Source of the DNA: Nageia nagi
Lineage: Eukaryota; Pinophyta
NCBI GenBank assembly: GCA_050084985.1
Contig: JBITNC010000001.1
Span: 110,546,001 to 110,610,000, forward strand
Direction: 5' to 3'
Length of the DNA: 64,000 nt
Shown in pieces: positions 49,620 to 61,953 of the stretch; positions within the stretch are counted from its first letter, which is position 1; every line of letters begins with the position of its first letter. The notes under the pieces are model-generated. The model ran no database searches, was not told the DNA's origin, and was given only the letters and a program-made list of their open reading frames with translations. The position numbers and the translations under genes are program-made.

Positions 49620-49935
49620 CTACTTTAAAAGTTTCTTTTTTGGATAGGAGGCATTATAGTGGATATGTATTGATATCTAATATACTATTTATATAATCAA
49701 CAATCTAGTTCTCCATCAACAATAAAAAATATTGGAATGGATATGTATTAACTATGAAAGTGCATACATAATGAAAAGACTAATGTGCATAATCTTCCTA
49801 TAAAGGATAAGTTGGTAGATATTTTTACCAATCCATTACAAAAGGATCATTTTATTCTTGTATGATATATTATTTAAATACAAGAGATTATGAGGGAAAT
49901 TGCCATCAAGGGAGAGTATTAGAATGAAAAGACCT
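49620..49935 (+). pseudogene. 3' end of a copia pol with adjoining LTR start
   Basis: Plus strand reads LVDIFTNPLQKDHFILV (49810-49860), the conserved A-D-I-F-T-K-P-L terminus of copia RNase H, then a polypurine run ATCAAGGGAGAG (49907-49917) and TATTAGAATG, a degraded copia LTR start. The rest of the element upstream has been lost or replaced by the LINE. Confidence 0.65.
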
Positions 49936-50500
49936 CCACCTATTCATAAGATCCCAATCCTTGTAAGTGTAACTATAGAGAAGGATTTGCATGTTAAGTT
50001 AGGCTTAATGTTTGTCTTCTATTTACAAATGCTTGAGTATTTTTTTATTATTTGATATGTACAATATGGGTGATTAATTAACATTTTATATTAAAATGTA
50101 TTGTTCTATAACCCACCTATTTTGATTAACTCACATGGGTTGCTAAAAGTTCGTATGCCTATCTAAGAGTATCATTATTGTGATTTCATTCTCGGGTTTA
50201 ACTACCCACCCATAATTTCATGAATTATTCTCTTCTGATTGTACTTTAATGATCACTTTCAATAGATTTATAATGGTATTCAATAGTACATAATTTTTTG
50301 TATTCCATCTAATAAAATGTTGATTAATCATGTGTCACGTAAAAAATATTAAAAGCATACATATGAGCATGTTCTACAAGTGAAATTGGAAGTTTGATGA
50401 AACTTAAATAGAAAAACACTATCAAGAACTATGATATACCAAGAATGGAAAATCTAGGTCAATTTTGATCAATCTAATTAAGAAGAAAGAATCTTTAGAT
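49918..50500 (+). repeat. probable degraded copia LTR
   Basis: Follows the polypurine run of the copia fragment. No second copy in the window allows its end to be placed, so the right boundary is a guess. Confidence 0.3.
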
Positions 50501-53500
50501 TTATGAACTTCCATCCAGCTTAAAAATGAATATATAAACATCATATACAAGTCAACTAAAAAGTTGACAAAGTATCATTTCACATTGGAAGCTAAACGTG
50601 GGTCATCCCATTTGCTGTCGATTGTGGTTTTCTTGTTTGTGAACCTCTTTTGAAGCTTGCTGTTGTCCCAACAAATATTGTCAGTTTTACAGGTTTTTCA
50701 CACAAAGCATGCAGTTGCTCACGTAGATATATCAGAGACCTGATGATGGTATAAATGCAGCATGCTATAATTCTATTAGAAAGTAAAGGCTATGAAGAAA
50801 CCGTTTACTTACTTGTTTCTTGTTTTCTAATTTTTATACATTGTTGTCAATTCTCAATCTTAGCTCTAATTTGAACTGAAAATAAATAATAGTTTACGGG
50901 CTATTCCTAGCAGTAAATTGTTTGTTAATATTATGAATCTTGAAACCTAAGATTTGTAACACAACTGTTGGAGATTACGATACACAATTTTCTAAATTCG
51001 AAGACTTTGAAGAAATCTTGACTATTAAATGTTGACATGGCTGGCCCATATCATTGTATATTTGTATTTGCAGAAAACAATCTGGTATCAATGCTTTGCA
51101 TCAATCCACTAATGCTGGAAACCTGTATATACTGGCTTGAATATACATTACATACAGAATAATTTTTCAGCAGTTGGGCCCATATCTCTTTTTGTTAGCA
51201 GTCTTCCAATTGATTCCTTTACTTTAATGTAGACTCTTTTAGTGGAGTCTAAATACTAGCCGACATTGTAGAATTTGTTGATTTTTTTGGTATGTTCATA
51301 AGTGTTATTAAACGAAACGTGGCTAATTAATATACTGTGAATAAAATTTATGAAGATATAAAGGTAAATGATGAGCTATACGACAAAATATGATAGTAAT
51401 TAGAATAATGTAATAAAATATACATATGAGACTTTTTATTAAAAATATGTCATGTGTATTAAAAACTAACATTGGACGGAAGGAACATCACATATGTTTT
51501 CAGTGATCTAAAAAATATTGTAGACCTTCAAGAATGTTTTAGTGGTCTTCTCATGTAATGAAATATACAAGTGAGACTTTTTTGTTAAAAATGTCATGTG
51601 TATTAAAAAAGAACATTGGACTGAAGGAACATCAGATATGTTTTAAGTGCTTTAAAAATTATTGTAGACCTTCACGAATGTTGTAGTGATTTTTTTAATT
51701 ACTTTTTATCTTGATAGTGGTAAAATTTATTATGTGTATTCAAAAATCATAATGAATTGAAGGAACATTACTTATTATTATTTTATTTGTTTTAGATATT
51801 ATTGTATATCTTCAACAACATTGTAGTGGTTTCTTTGTACTACTTTTTTATATTTATATACATGGATTCAAATTTTGGTTAATTTTATAAATAGAAGAGT
51901 TTATTTTAATGGATGAAGTTTCCTTGATATCAATCAAACCATACAAAGTAAAGAATAAATTGCTAATACCTTGAATAAATAGAAATTGTTATAAAGAATT
52001 GAATTTCTAAAAAACTGAATGTTTTAACAATATCAAGTTATACAATAAAATTAAAATCATGAATTAGTTCGATTTTTTTATATTTTCATAAATATGATAA
52101 TCAACATTATGTAAAACAAAAAAAAAAACTTGAAATATTTTAGAGGATAAAATAATCAATTATTTTTATCTATTGAAATTTTAAAATTATGTTAGAATTT
52201 ACTATTATAGCATCTTCTAGTAACATTATATTGGTTCTTGAGCCATTAATTTTCAAAGGAGATAAAAAGTTCTTCAATAAGCTAAAAGGTAAAATTACAT
52301 TCCTAAGTTCAGATTAGGATAAGTAAAGAGTGGGGAGGTTTAAATTGAGTAATCTAGAATCCCAAGATTCAAATCTCTCTACCCCTAGTTGAGCTCAGAT
52401 GCAAGTTCAAGGTGACTTTGCAAGAAGAGAGAACCCCAAATATAGCTTTTAAGTTGAACATTATTGCTTGAAAGGATGGTTGTTAACAAAAGAAAAAAAT
52501 AATCTAGGTAAACATAATTTATTTTTATTAACAATTTATATTTATTGAAATACAAAAATGATATGAGATTCAATTTTTATAATTTGATAGATAAGGAGGC
52601 TCATAATGTCATGGTTATGGAGATCAAGGAAAGATTAGTATGCAAAATGATAATATGATAATCTAACAGTCTATATCATGCCTCTTATGAAATATATATT
52701 ACATGAGTATGCTTTCCTATGTATCCAAAAAAGATAAAGGATAAAAATAGAAGAAAGGCATAGGAAATTAGTAAGGGGATAAGAGGTGTGTTATGTCCGT
52801 AACATAGGTAGAGGAAACAAAAAGTAGTATTTAAGAATTGGGAAATAAAATAAAAGGGAGAGATTAGTTAAAATTTGTATAGATAGCAAGAAAATTTCCA
52901 TTTCACTATTTTTAATTTCATTTCTTCCACGTAAGTTTTTAGATTCCACTTATATTTATTAAAATTCATAGGCCTTGATAAGATAATACCCTTAATGACA
53001 ATATAATATTTTTATATAGGAAAATATAGTATATTATGCTTCTCTATTTCATCTAGATTTTTATATTATGAATCTTTCTTTTTCATTCAATATATAATCT
53101 TTAAAATCATCATAAGCATTATAATTTATATTAGGCAAAAACCATTGAATGTAGAATGAAAATCACAATATCTTAGAAGAGAGTCATAATACAAAAAAGG
53201 AAAACTAGTGTGGGCTTGAAACAACATTGTAAATAGCTATCTCATTTTCTCTCTACTTAGTAGCAATGTTGAAAAAAAATTATCATGGGATAAGGGAATT
53301 ATGGTATGCTCAACACAATATTGTATATATATTTTTTCATATTTATAGGTTTTATACTTTATTTGAGATGTTCATATACTTAATATTATTTTGTTATTTA
53401 CTAGAGTCATTCCATGGTTACCTTGAATTCATCCATGTTATTTTATCAAACATGTATACACTCTACTTTTATCATATAAAGAGTCATATAATATTAATAA

Positions 53501-53989
53501 TGATAGGAATGGATTATTACTTTATTTAACTTATAGTGTTAACAAACACTTCCCTTTTAAAAGTGTTACTAAAATGGTGGGAATGTAATAGCTACACCTT
53601 TCATCTTTCAACAAGAGACATGATTATAATGATACATGTCATCTACTTGGTTATGTAAACTATGTATTAGAGGAATATAAGCTTGTAGGATGGAATGATA
53701 TGTTAGAATATATGGTATAGGCTACTCAACCATCCATCATTTAATCAATCCACATGTTGCAGTTTTATGCATGTTACACTAGTAGCATGATCTTCTAAGA
53801 TATTATATATTTGTTTGTTTCTTAATGGTATATCTGATATAATATTATTCTCTTTAACAAAAGATAATAATTATTTATGGTTGACATATAATACATGGTA
53901 CTAAATATGATAGATCAAGAGATTCATTATGCATAAAACCAAATTTATTCGACACATGCATAACATGAATCATATCATTTACATTTTTT
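50501..53989. other. no gene recognised; contains a three-unit repeat
   Basis: AT-rich DNA. A slightly GC-richer part at 50580-51200 has no recognisable coding. The three-unit repeat at 51410-51835 is listed separately. An 87-codon open frame at 53266-53529 is made of hydrophobic AT-rich codons and is not supported as a gene. Confidence 0.45.
51410..51835 (+). repeat. three tandem units of about 140 bp
   Basis: Each unit carries gtcatgtgtatt (or a variant), then a few bases on aacattgga..gaaggaacatca, then attgtagaccttca..gaatg and tagtg. The first two units are closest; the third is more diverged. Confidence 0.8.
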
Positions 53990-55700
53990 TATCAAGGACT
54001 AGTATTATAGAAAATAAGGTGCTTGAAGAATAGGCATACAAGCATGTAGCATTAAGAAAGTTGATTGAATTTTTGTAGGGTGGGCGAGGAGAAAAGAAAC
54101 TTGTATGATACACACTAGTGAAGGACAACATTCCTAAAGGAGTGCATGTGAAGAAAATATACATCAAGGCTTTATAGCAATGCCATAGATCAAGAGAAGG
54201 CCAACCATATATAGTAAGGATATATGAAAAATTCTAATTCGAATCTCAGGGTGGTATCTTAGGAATCACAATATTGGGAGAAACACTCATAGCCATTCAA
54301 CATGTTGGTTGTATGCAAAAAAAATGATAGGTTAGAAGAGGCTTGAGCAAGCTACCAGAGAAGAATTTAAGTAGAATCAAATTATTTGGTGAATCCTCTT
54401 TAATGGGGATGTAGATGGGTTTGTTAATACTCTGAATGGTCACAACCCTAACTGGTAAACACAAGTAGTTGAGACATGGGATGAGGGAAAATTAGTGGTA
54501 GATGGGTTCCACTTCCAAATCAATGATTAATTGATTTAAGTGGCTATGGGCATGGCCAATTATAGTGATCAACAGGGAGGTGTGAACTCCTATTTTTGAA
54601 GTGTAGACTTTCTATGGGTAGGGGGTGCCTCTTCTAGAGAAATGAAAATCAACCTACCCCATCACATCATTTTAGTACTATACCTAGGATGAGGTGGTAA
54701 AAGTAATTATTATATTATTTACAATACAGGGTAGATATTCTAAAATCTATAGCTTCCAATTTATTTTATTAAATCATTTAAAGGGCATACATAGAGTAAA
54801 TCTCTCCCACTTTTTGTACCACTCACTAGATATTTACATAAGAAGAAATATGGATTTGTACATATACATCAAGGTATGATTAAGATTATAGTGGATTATA
54901 AGCATACCAGAGTAAGGAGGGTGAGGCTATTGATTCAACAACTTCTTGAACCTCCTCTGATAAACTCTCAAGCTTCAACAACCTCAAAGTCTTCTAGTAG
55001 TAGCTCCATTCTATGGCTTCCTCCAACAGTGAGGCCAATTACATCTTTGCTAATTTTTATCTCTTTAGACTTGGAGGATTCCATGTTAGATGGTGAAGTT
55101 AGTAAAGTCCCATCAAGGAAAATAGGAAAATTTACTGTTGATTCTAAAGAAGAAGAGGAGGAGGAAGTGGAATGATAAATTCTTCGAATGAAACCTCGTG
55201 ATCTCCTCTAGTAATAGAGGAAATAGATATTGAAGGCAATTTTACTACTAGCTCTCAATACCTCCAAAATAAGGTTTCAAATGAAGATAGCCAAGTCTCT
55301 CCATAATGGAAAAATTCCAAGATTAATAGCTTCATGAAGAAATTTGAAGGACCAAGTAAATTCCAAAAATGAAGTTCCAAAAAATCTTTAGGAAGCAAAG
55401 TTATTTTGAAGAATGGGGACAAATTAGAAGATGAGGCAAAAGTGGAGGAATGTCAAATTGGTAAGAAGGGAAATGAAGGCCATTCAATACTCATGGTATA
55501 ATAAATAGAAGCTTGGTGGGGATCATTGGAAAGTAACTCTATCCTCTACATAAAAATAAATCCCTATGACATAAATTGATCTATTATAGGATTTTTCAAT
55601 AGAAAAGATTCAAATTTTGAGTTAGATTGGAGCTCCATGGTGCAGCCTATACATGGATGGTGTGACCTAGAACCAAAAAAGAAGGATAGCATCCCATACC
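53990..55700 (+). pseudogene. unidentified decayed ORF, retroelement-associated
   Basis: A plus-strand reading with stops and frame changes but long coherent protein segments: EGQPYIVRIYEKF and GGILGITILGETLIAIQHVG (54200-54310), GDVDGFVNTLNGHNP (54405-54450), QVVETWDEGKLVVDGFHFQI (54460-54525), then VIILFTIQGRYSKIYSFQFI and LLNHLKGIHRVNLSHFLYHS (54700-54830), then a serine-rich and an acidic stretch (54985-55170). A relative lies on the minus strand at 36290-37176. The order (W-D-x-G-x-x-x-x-x-G-F-x-F-x-I, then H-F/L-x-L-L-N/S-H) resembles extra ORFs of plant retrotransposons, but I cannot assign a named family. Confidence 0.5.
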
Positions 55701-57368
55701 ATTTTGTTGAAACTAAGATGAACTTTTGATATTAGGTTTTTGAATCATATGTAATACCATAGAATAGCTACACACATATGTATATACAAGTTTTGGTGCT
55801 AAAGGAATTGATAAATCACCCAATTAAGAATGAATTTAAGAGAGAAGTAGCAAATATGACACCTCTATTGTAGTAAATTTGATTCAAATTTGATCTATAA
55901 AAGCCATTCAAACTATAAAAGCCAATCAATTTTTTAAACTTAGGTATGAGATTCAATTTCAAAGTAAATAATCAGAAGTCTACAACAAAATGGCAAGATC
56001 ATAAGCTATACAAATCAGTATGTATTTCAATCAAGTTATTCTTATAAAACTAAGATTTTTTGATAATAAGCCCATTATTCCTATACCTTGTCAACAATTC
56101 TTAAGCAATATGGTTTATATGCCATGTCATTTCAAAAATTTCTTTCATCTTCAAGCCACATTGTTTGATTATTTTGCAATACATTCTAGTTCTTTAAGAA
56201 TATCTCTAATAGTAAAAACCTAAAGATAAAGCAAATACAAAATTCATTACATTATAGAAAATGAAAACTCTCAAACCAAATTTATATTAAAAAATGTTTA
56301 TGAACATGTTGCAAGAATTAAAGTAGAATAAATACTTCATAGGACTTGTTAGGGTTGTGAGAAGCTATAATAATGCTGATAGTGCCAAATGTAGCTATGA
56401 ATATTCAAATAAAGCATGATTGCTCCACTTTCATAAGAAAATATTACATATTTCATATTTTGTTGAATATAATATCTTTTCAAATTCTAAACAAAAATTA
56501 TATAAAGAGGAATTTATTTCAACTTTAGACCATATCATTTGAGCCATGTTGTTTGACCTCAAGCATTTATTAAGAACCCATGTTGTTTGAACCTTGCCTT
56601 TAAAATTAAGGCATATTGTTTATAAGCCACGTAATTTGAATCATGTCATTAAAATTTAGTGAATGTCATTAATAAGTCATGTTGTTTGATCTAATATCAT
56701 TCTAATATCTTTTTTATGCCTCTTCATTAGGGCATAGACTCAAAATTCATTTTGTCTTTTGTTGCAATTTTCTTGTAAACTTTTTTATTAGAAATACCTC
56801 AAATATAAGGAATAGTAAGAGTAAAAAGTTCATTGGTTCATTTTTTTAACAATCTAATGATTCATGAGATCATGTAGAAATTTATGCTATGTAATGTTAT
56901 TAATTAATTTCCATTTTTAACAATGAAAATGTATCTAATACATGTATAAATAACATTACAAACGGAAGTTATCATGCAATGCAGATTTGGTATATACATT
57001 GAAAAGGGATAATAGGTGCATCTACTTAATCCTCATAGTAATATAGTGGGTTCTGGGAATGTACACAATGATGATCCTATAGGAAAGTACCATGGTGCCA
57101 TGGTTAGAGAAGGATGTTTTTCAATAGAAGTGATGACATCTAAGTTGAACAAGTACAAGCTATCCATACACTATAAGATGATTATATAATGATAAAATTT
57201 ATTGGTGGATTTGTGATATGGGACACCAAATTATTACAAACTACATTCAATTTTTTAGGATCAATTATTCTGGTGAGCAATTTATGTTTATGCTATTTAT
57301 ATTTTTGTTTAAAATCTTTCTTAACATCATTTCAAGATTTTGACATAACTATGTGAATGTTATAAAAG
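55701..57368. other. AT-rich DNA, no gene recognised
   Basis: Short dispersed words such as catgttgtttga recur at 56530-56690. No coding or termini seen. Confidence 0.45.
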
Positions 57369-57970
57369 AAGAAAAAAGTTGAAGAAGTTAAAGAAAATGA
57401 TGATGAAATGGAAGAGGAAACTAATGATTCAAGAATCGGATCAAAAGAGGTTCATGTTTTACAATAATCTAAAGTAAATATGCCAAAGATTCCTACCACA
57501 ATGCCTAAGAAGGCTTCTAACTCTAAGACACCTAAGAAGACTTCAAGAAAATGGAAATTTGGTAGGAGTTTTTTTTATTTAAGGGTAGAAAAATTTCCAA
57601 AAATTGAACCAATAATTACACCCTTGGGTAGTAGAGAAGCCACTCATTATTGTTATAAATATTATATCTAGGGAAGTAGATATGAGAAATTACTTAAACT
57701 AAAGTTAGATACAATTGAAAAATATTATGGGGAAAGATACAAGTTGCAAATTATGGATGCAATATAGACTAAAGTGACATTTACTAAATTGGAATAGAAT
57801 ATAAGAAATATGAAAGTAATTACAATGATTGGTTGAAAATCAAATCTAAAAAGAATATCATTAAAAAAAAGAAGGTTTACTTGATTCTAAATTTGAAAAA
57901 CAAATGGATCGACCCATGATGACTAAGACTACTTAGTTTTCTCTTATATTCCACCTTAAATTGGGTAAAC
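57369..57970 (+). pseudogene. N-terminal relic of a DUF4371/hAT-like protein
   Basis: Reading in one frame: an acidic start (KENDDEMEEETNDS), then KKTSRKWKFGRSFFYLRVEK and FPKIEPI, a Cys-containing segment HYCYKYYI, and SRYEKLLKLKLDTIEKYYGE. This resembles the N-terminus of ZNF862-like/DUF4371 proteins, which begin with a basic K-x-x-W-K-F block and a BED/TTF-type zinc site and an L-K-x-D-T-L/I-x-K-H/Y helix. Several stops follow. It lies 1.2 kb upstream of the matching central domain, so both are probably parts of one gene. Confidence 0.4.
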
Positions 57971-59159
57971 CAATATCTAATTTTATTTACTTAAATATTT
58001 ATATTTATTTAGTGGTATGAAAAAATTTTCCAATAAACATTGGTTTGAGGGTAGTTCTTAGTAAATCGTTTAATGTCTTGGGTGGGTGCAAGAAGTTGGC
58101 TCCACTTTAAGGCCAAAAAGTGGAACTATTTTCTTGATTTTGAAATTTGGGTATGATTGATATCAAAATTTGAAGCACTTATAAATGGAATCATGAACAA
58201 GATCACTAGGGTGAAAATGTAGTGCTTAGAGTCTAGTTTTCAAATATATAATTTTTTGCAATCCCCAAATCATAGAATTTAAAATTCTATAGAATGAACA
58301 AAAATCAATTTTTTTTTAAAAAAAAAACCATTTTTGGACCATACCATGCACGTGTCCATCCACCATAATTTGACTAAAATAAAGGTATTTTTAAAAATCC
58401 TTTAAGGTAAATATACCTAACACATTGAAGCTTGTCTTGGATATTTTTTCATAATTTTTAAATTAATATTTTTTTATTAATTTTGTATTGGTCATGTTGG
58501 TTTTGCAAAGTGCTCGTGTCTCTCCACCATAATTTGATCTAAAATTAATCATTTTTTGAATTTTTTTATTCTTATAGAGAATTCTATGAAGCTTGTCCCT
58601 ATATAATTGTTTTTTCATTACTTCCCAAAAAACAACTTATTAAGAAAATACAAGACCCTTATATTTCAAGTATATGGACCACTTTTACTAAAAATAATTA
58701 AAAAATACAAATCTTATTCAATTGTAAAAAAATATTACATATTTAAAATATAGACTCTTTAATCTATAATGGGCTTTAATTTCATGAAAAAATCTATCAA
58801 AAACTCCATCAAATATATCCTAAAGTTACAATTCTATATTAAAATTACCATGAACATATACTTGTAGGTCCAAGGCTAAGTGTTGGCTTACCAAGCCTTT
58901 TTCAAGCCTAAATATGAGGCAAAATAAGAGATTTAAATATTGGGATCCTAATATTTGTATGTATTTTAGCTTTAAATATCGGGATCTCGATATTCATTGG
59001 GATCTCAAACCTAAATTGGGATCCCAATTTTTTTTACATTGAATTTCAACTTTGTTAATTTCCCCACTTTCCCTTTAAGTGGATCCAAGTTCTTGCTTTC
59101 ACCCTCTTTCATTGGTTGAGGTAGAAGATTTTAAAAAGAAATTCAAACATATATAATTT
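57971..59159. other. spacer with palindromes between the two DUF4371 parts
   Basis: AT-rich. Two diverged copies of a word reading cgtgtccatccaccataatt occur at 58350 and 58516. Three palindromes at 58935-59030 are listed separately. No coding seen. Confidence 0.45.
58935..59030. repeat. three clustered palindromes centred on GGATC(C/T)
   Basis: 58935-58956 is a near-palindrome (AAATATTG-GGATCC-TAATATTT), 58975-58994 reads AATATCGGGATCTCGATATT, and 59013-59030 reads AAATTGGGATCCCAATTT, a perfect 18-bp palindrome. They are 38-40 bp apart. Confidence 0.85.
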
Positions 59160-59945
59160 ATCTCTCTTTCTATAGATGAAGTGATAGTTATTGATAATAC
59201 TTTTTGGGTTTGTATGCGTGTGTACACTATGAAAAAACATATGTGTGAACCTCATCTAGTTGGAGTGCAAAAAATGTTGGAGAGTTATAATGCTGAAAAT
59301 CTTTGCCAACTTATTGTAAGGATATTGAAAGAGAATGATGGAATGGATGATTATAAAATTTCAACTAAGTTAATATATGTTGGAGAAGATGGAGCAATTG
59401 TGATGCAAGGACACAAAGATGGTATCTATGTTTTACACCAAACTTTAGTTGTATTGTATATGATACATATCTATTGTGTGACTCATTGTATCAACCTTGC
59501 ATGCAAAATAATCAATAGTTTCAATAGTGTGGTAAAGCAAAAAGACCTTATAAATGAAGTACATTCTTATTTTTCTCATTGTTTGAAAATGTTTCTAGAG
59601 ATTCAAAAGATTGTAATTGGTATAACTAAAGGAGAAAAGGTACAAATATTTATATGAGATGGATTTCATTATATGAATCTATCCATAGATTTTTACAAGA
59701 GTACCCATCTTTTAACAAGTTTAATGTGGAAGCTTCATTTTGAGGTAGATAAGGTGAAGGATTGTTAACACATTTGACATATTTGAAGACATTGCTCATA
59801 ATGGTCTATATACTTCTAATACTTTAACACATGCATAATTTGATTAAACATGTCCAAGAGTGATCAATTTATATTTTTGACTTGATCCATTTGATAAAAT
59901 GTATGTGTTTCTTTTTCAATAAAATATTGTAGATAACCTAAAATG
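59160..59945 (+). pseudogene. DUF4371/hAT-like transposase-derived domain, frameshifted
   Basis: An open frame of 158 codons (59181-59657) reads VIDNTFWVCMRVYTMKKHMC, AENLCQLIVRILKENDGMDD, LIYVGEDGAIVMQGHKDGIY, IHIYCVTHCINLACKII and NEVHSYFSHCLKMFLEIQKI. These match the RNase H-like core found in hAT-related ZNF862/DUF4371 proteins: G-x-D-G-A-x-V-M-x-G, then H-C-x-x-H-x-x-N-L-A, then Y-x-Y-F-S-x-S/C. A frame change near 59650 leads to MRWISLYESIHRFLQEYPSF, the usual K-T-R-W-x-S block, then stops. Such proteins come from DNA transposons. No terminal inverted repeats were found, so the element's ends are not placed. Best preserved DNA-transposon relic in the window. Confidence 0.75.
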
Positions 59946-60649
59946 ACCCTTCTTTTGATAGGTGAAAGAAGAACAAAAAATTAAATTAATCTTCTAAAGT
60001 TTACCATAGTATTCCAATCACTAGCATCTAATATCAATTACAAGTGAATTAACCTAGATGTTGATGCCCAATACTTGGACATTGGTAACTCTGTGATTGG
60101 GACAATCAAAATAAAAATGATAAGTTTGTGAAGTGATTTAGATAAGAAACTATGTGTGATAGATGACTCAACATCATCCTATGCATCCACACTTCAAATC
60201 ACAGCCATGATAAGGATGGATGGGATTTTCTATCTAGATTTTTATCTCTAAATTGGAAACTTTAGTTTTTTCCAAAATTTATAAATAAAGCCTTTGATAA
60301 CGAAGGGACCAAGTTTGAATGCAAAGTTACTCTATCGGAATATATCCAAATTTAGTGAGTTGAGTGCTTTACTATATCATACTTTTACATGCTTATTTAT
60401 ATTTAGTATTACACTTATTTGTATGATATGAGCATGTATGTTTGATGTCCTTTCTATTTGCATGTGTGTAGGGTCCATAAGTGCTAAGTAGCATAATTGA
60501 TTAGCAATATTCATACGGAGTTGAAAGAGAGAAATCCAAATTTATTACAAGTGTAGAACATAAATAATGAATTAAATAAATAATTCATTAATATGATTTA
60601 TAATATATAATATGTTATTTTAGGTAATACAAACCATATATGATCTCTA
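59946..60649. other. AT-rich DNA, no feature seen
   Basis: No coding, repeat or terminus recognised. Confidence 0.4.
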
Positions 60650-61953
60650 ATTGATGTATAAACCTCATAAATTAATAGATCATTCTAAGTAAATATGAAA
60701 TGAGTGGTCACATGCCTACATTCCAATCATTAGTGATCTTTAGGTAGTTAAATTACCCCAGCATCAATTTATAGAAAATACACATCATTAGCAACGTGGA
60801 CTTAGTAGAATTACATGTACGAATTGAAGTATATGGAACCAGATAAAGAGTATTGTAGATCATACTTCAAACATAATAACATCCAAACATAATAACCATT
60901 GTTAATGGCTTAAAATATGCACATGCATGAGCAGAAATTGAAATGCATGAGATAAGATAAAGGGTATAGCAAATATGAGATAGTTGGTGTTATGAAACAC
61001 CTTTGTTCATATGGATATGATATTGCATATTCTATTCTCTTTCTCTCATAAGAGATTATGTTTCCTTTGATATTATTTTATAGCAACATCTTGATCCTTA
61101 TTTATTCTTGGGATCATTACACATTACATTATTTGTAGTTTCTTTATTGATATTTGACACCCTTTTACATTATTCTATGATCCATTACATTGATTATATT
61201 ACCTTAGGTATATTTTAACCCCTTTTTACAATAAATATCCTTGATGCTATAAAATGAATTATTTAATAAATAATAATTTATTTTTAGGTGTCTACATTTT
61301 GCCCCTCTTTAGAGGTGTGATTGAATCAATGAAATTACATATCCAAAAAAGAAATATAGAAGAAATATTTTTTGAAATCTTTATCCAACACTACCATTTG
61401 ATGATGATGATGAGCATCCTTTGCCATGCCCTTTTGGCTTGGTTGCACCAAGAAAGCTCCTTGAGTGGTGTATCTAAGATAAAATATGAATAATTGTATC
61501 TCTTTTCCCCTTGTAGTATTTCTTTCATTGAAGGAACTATGCTAGCAGGTAGTCTTATGGTCTCACATCCAATCTATGAAATAGTTTCCCCTTGCATTGT
61601 TCAACCATGGATCTAGTCATTTATTTGTGTCTAATACTTAAGAATCAACGCTCTTATTTCCATGACTTGATACAAAAGAGGTCACTTGATTTAAGCTCTT
61701 TATTTATTGATAAGCATGCCATTAATAGTGGATAAATAGTAGTACATGTCATTGAAAGTGTGGAATATGCATTGCTTAGTTTCCTTCTTTAAATGTAGAT
61801 ACCTATAAAAAGTGTTATATATACCTTATATAAAAATATGTTAGATACATAGTGAGTTGTATCATTCATTGATGATGAGTCAATGTTAGTAATCTACTTA
61901 CGATTGCATCACTGGTTTATCTTTTAAGTGAGTGAAATCTCACTAACCATATC
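60650..61953 (-). mobile_element. 3' end of a Tat-like element 4, cut by element 3
   Basis: On the minus strand the 3' LTR begins at 61296 (TGTAGACACCTAAAAATAAA), preceded by a polypurine tract (plus-strand ttttgcccctcttta, 61297-61311). Its first 110 bp resemble the LTR of Tat element 2. The interior 61312-61953 matches, in reverse, the 3' region of element 2, including the extra ORF and the ctagtgagagttcac-type repeat. The element stops at 61953, where the LTR of element 3 begins, so element 3 probably inserted into it. The low-coordinate LTR end is not defined; 60650 is inferred from the LTR length of element 2. Confidence 0.6.
61312..61700 (-). pseudogene. extra sense ORF of Tat-like element 4, decayed
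   Basis: Minus-strand segments LNQVTSFVSSHGNKS, IRLPASIVPSMKEILQGEKR and ILDTPLKELSWCNQAKRAWQ align with the ORF at 44879-45373 of element 2. Frame changes and stops are present. The shared protein-like pattern in two elements is the only evidence for a real gene. Confidence 0.4.

Noticed and set aside
53266-53529. 87-codon hydrophobic open frame
   Set aside because: Tyr/Phe/Ile-rich composition as expected by chance at this AT content; no domain and no neighbours that support it.
59181-59657. 158-codon frame as an intact host gene
   Set aside because: The homologous domain continues in another frame after 59650, so it is a frameshifted relic.
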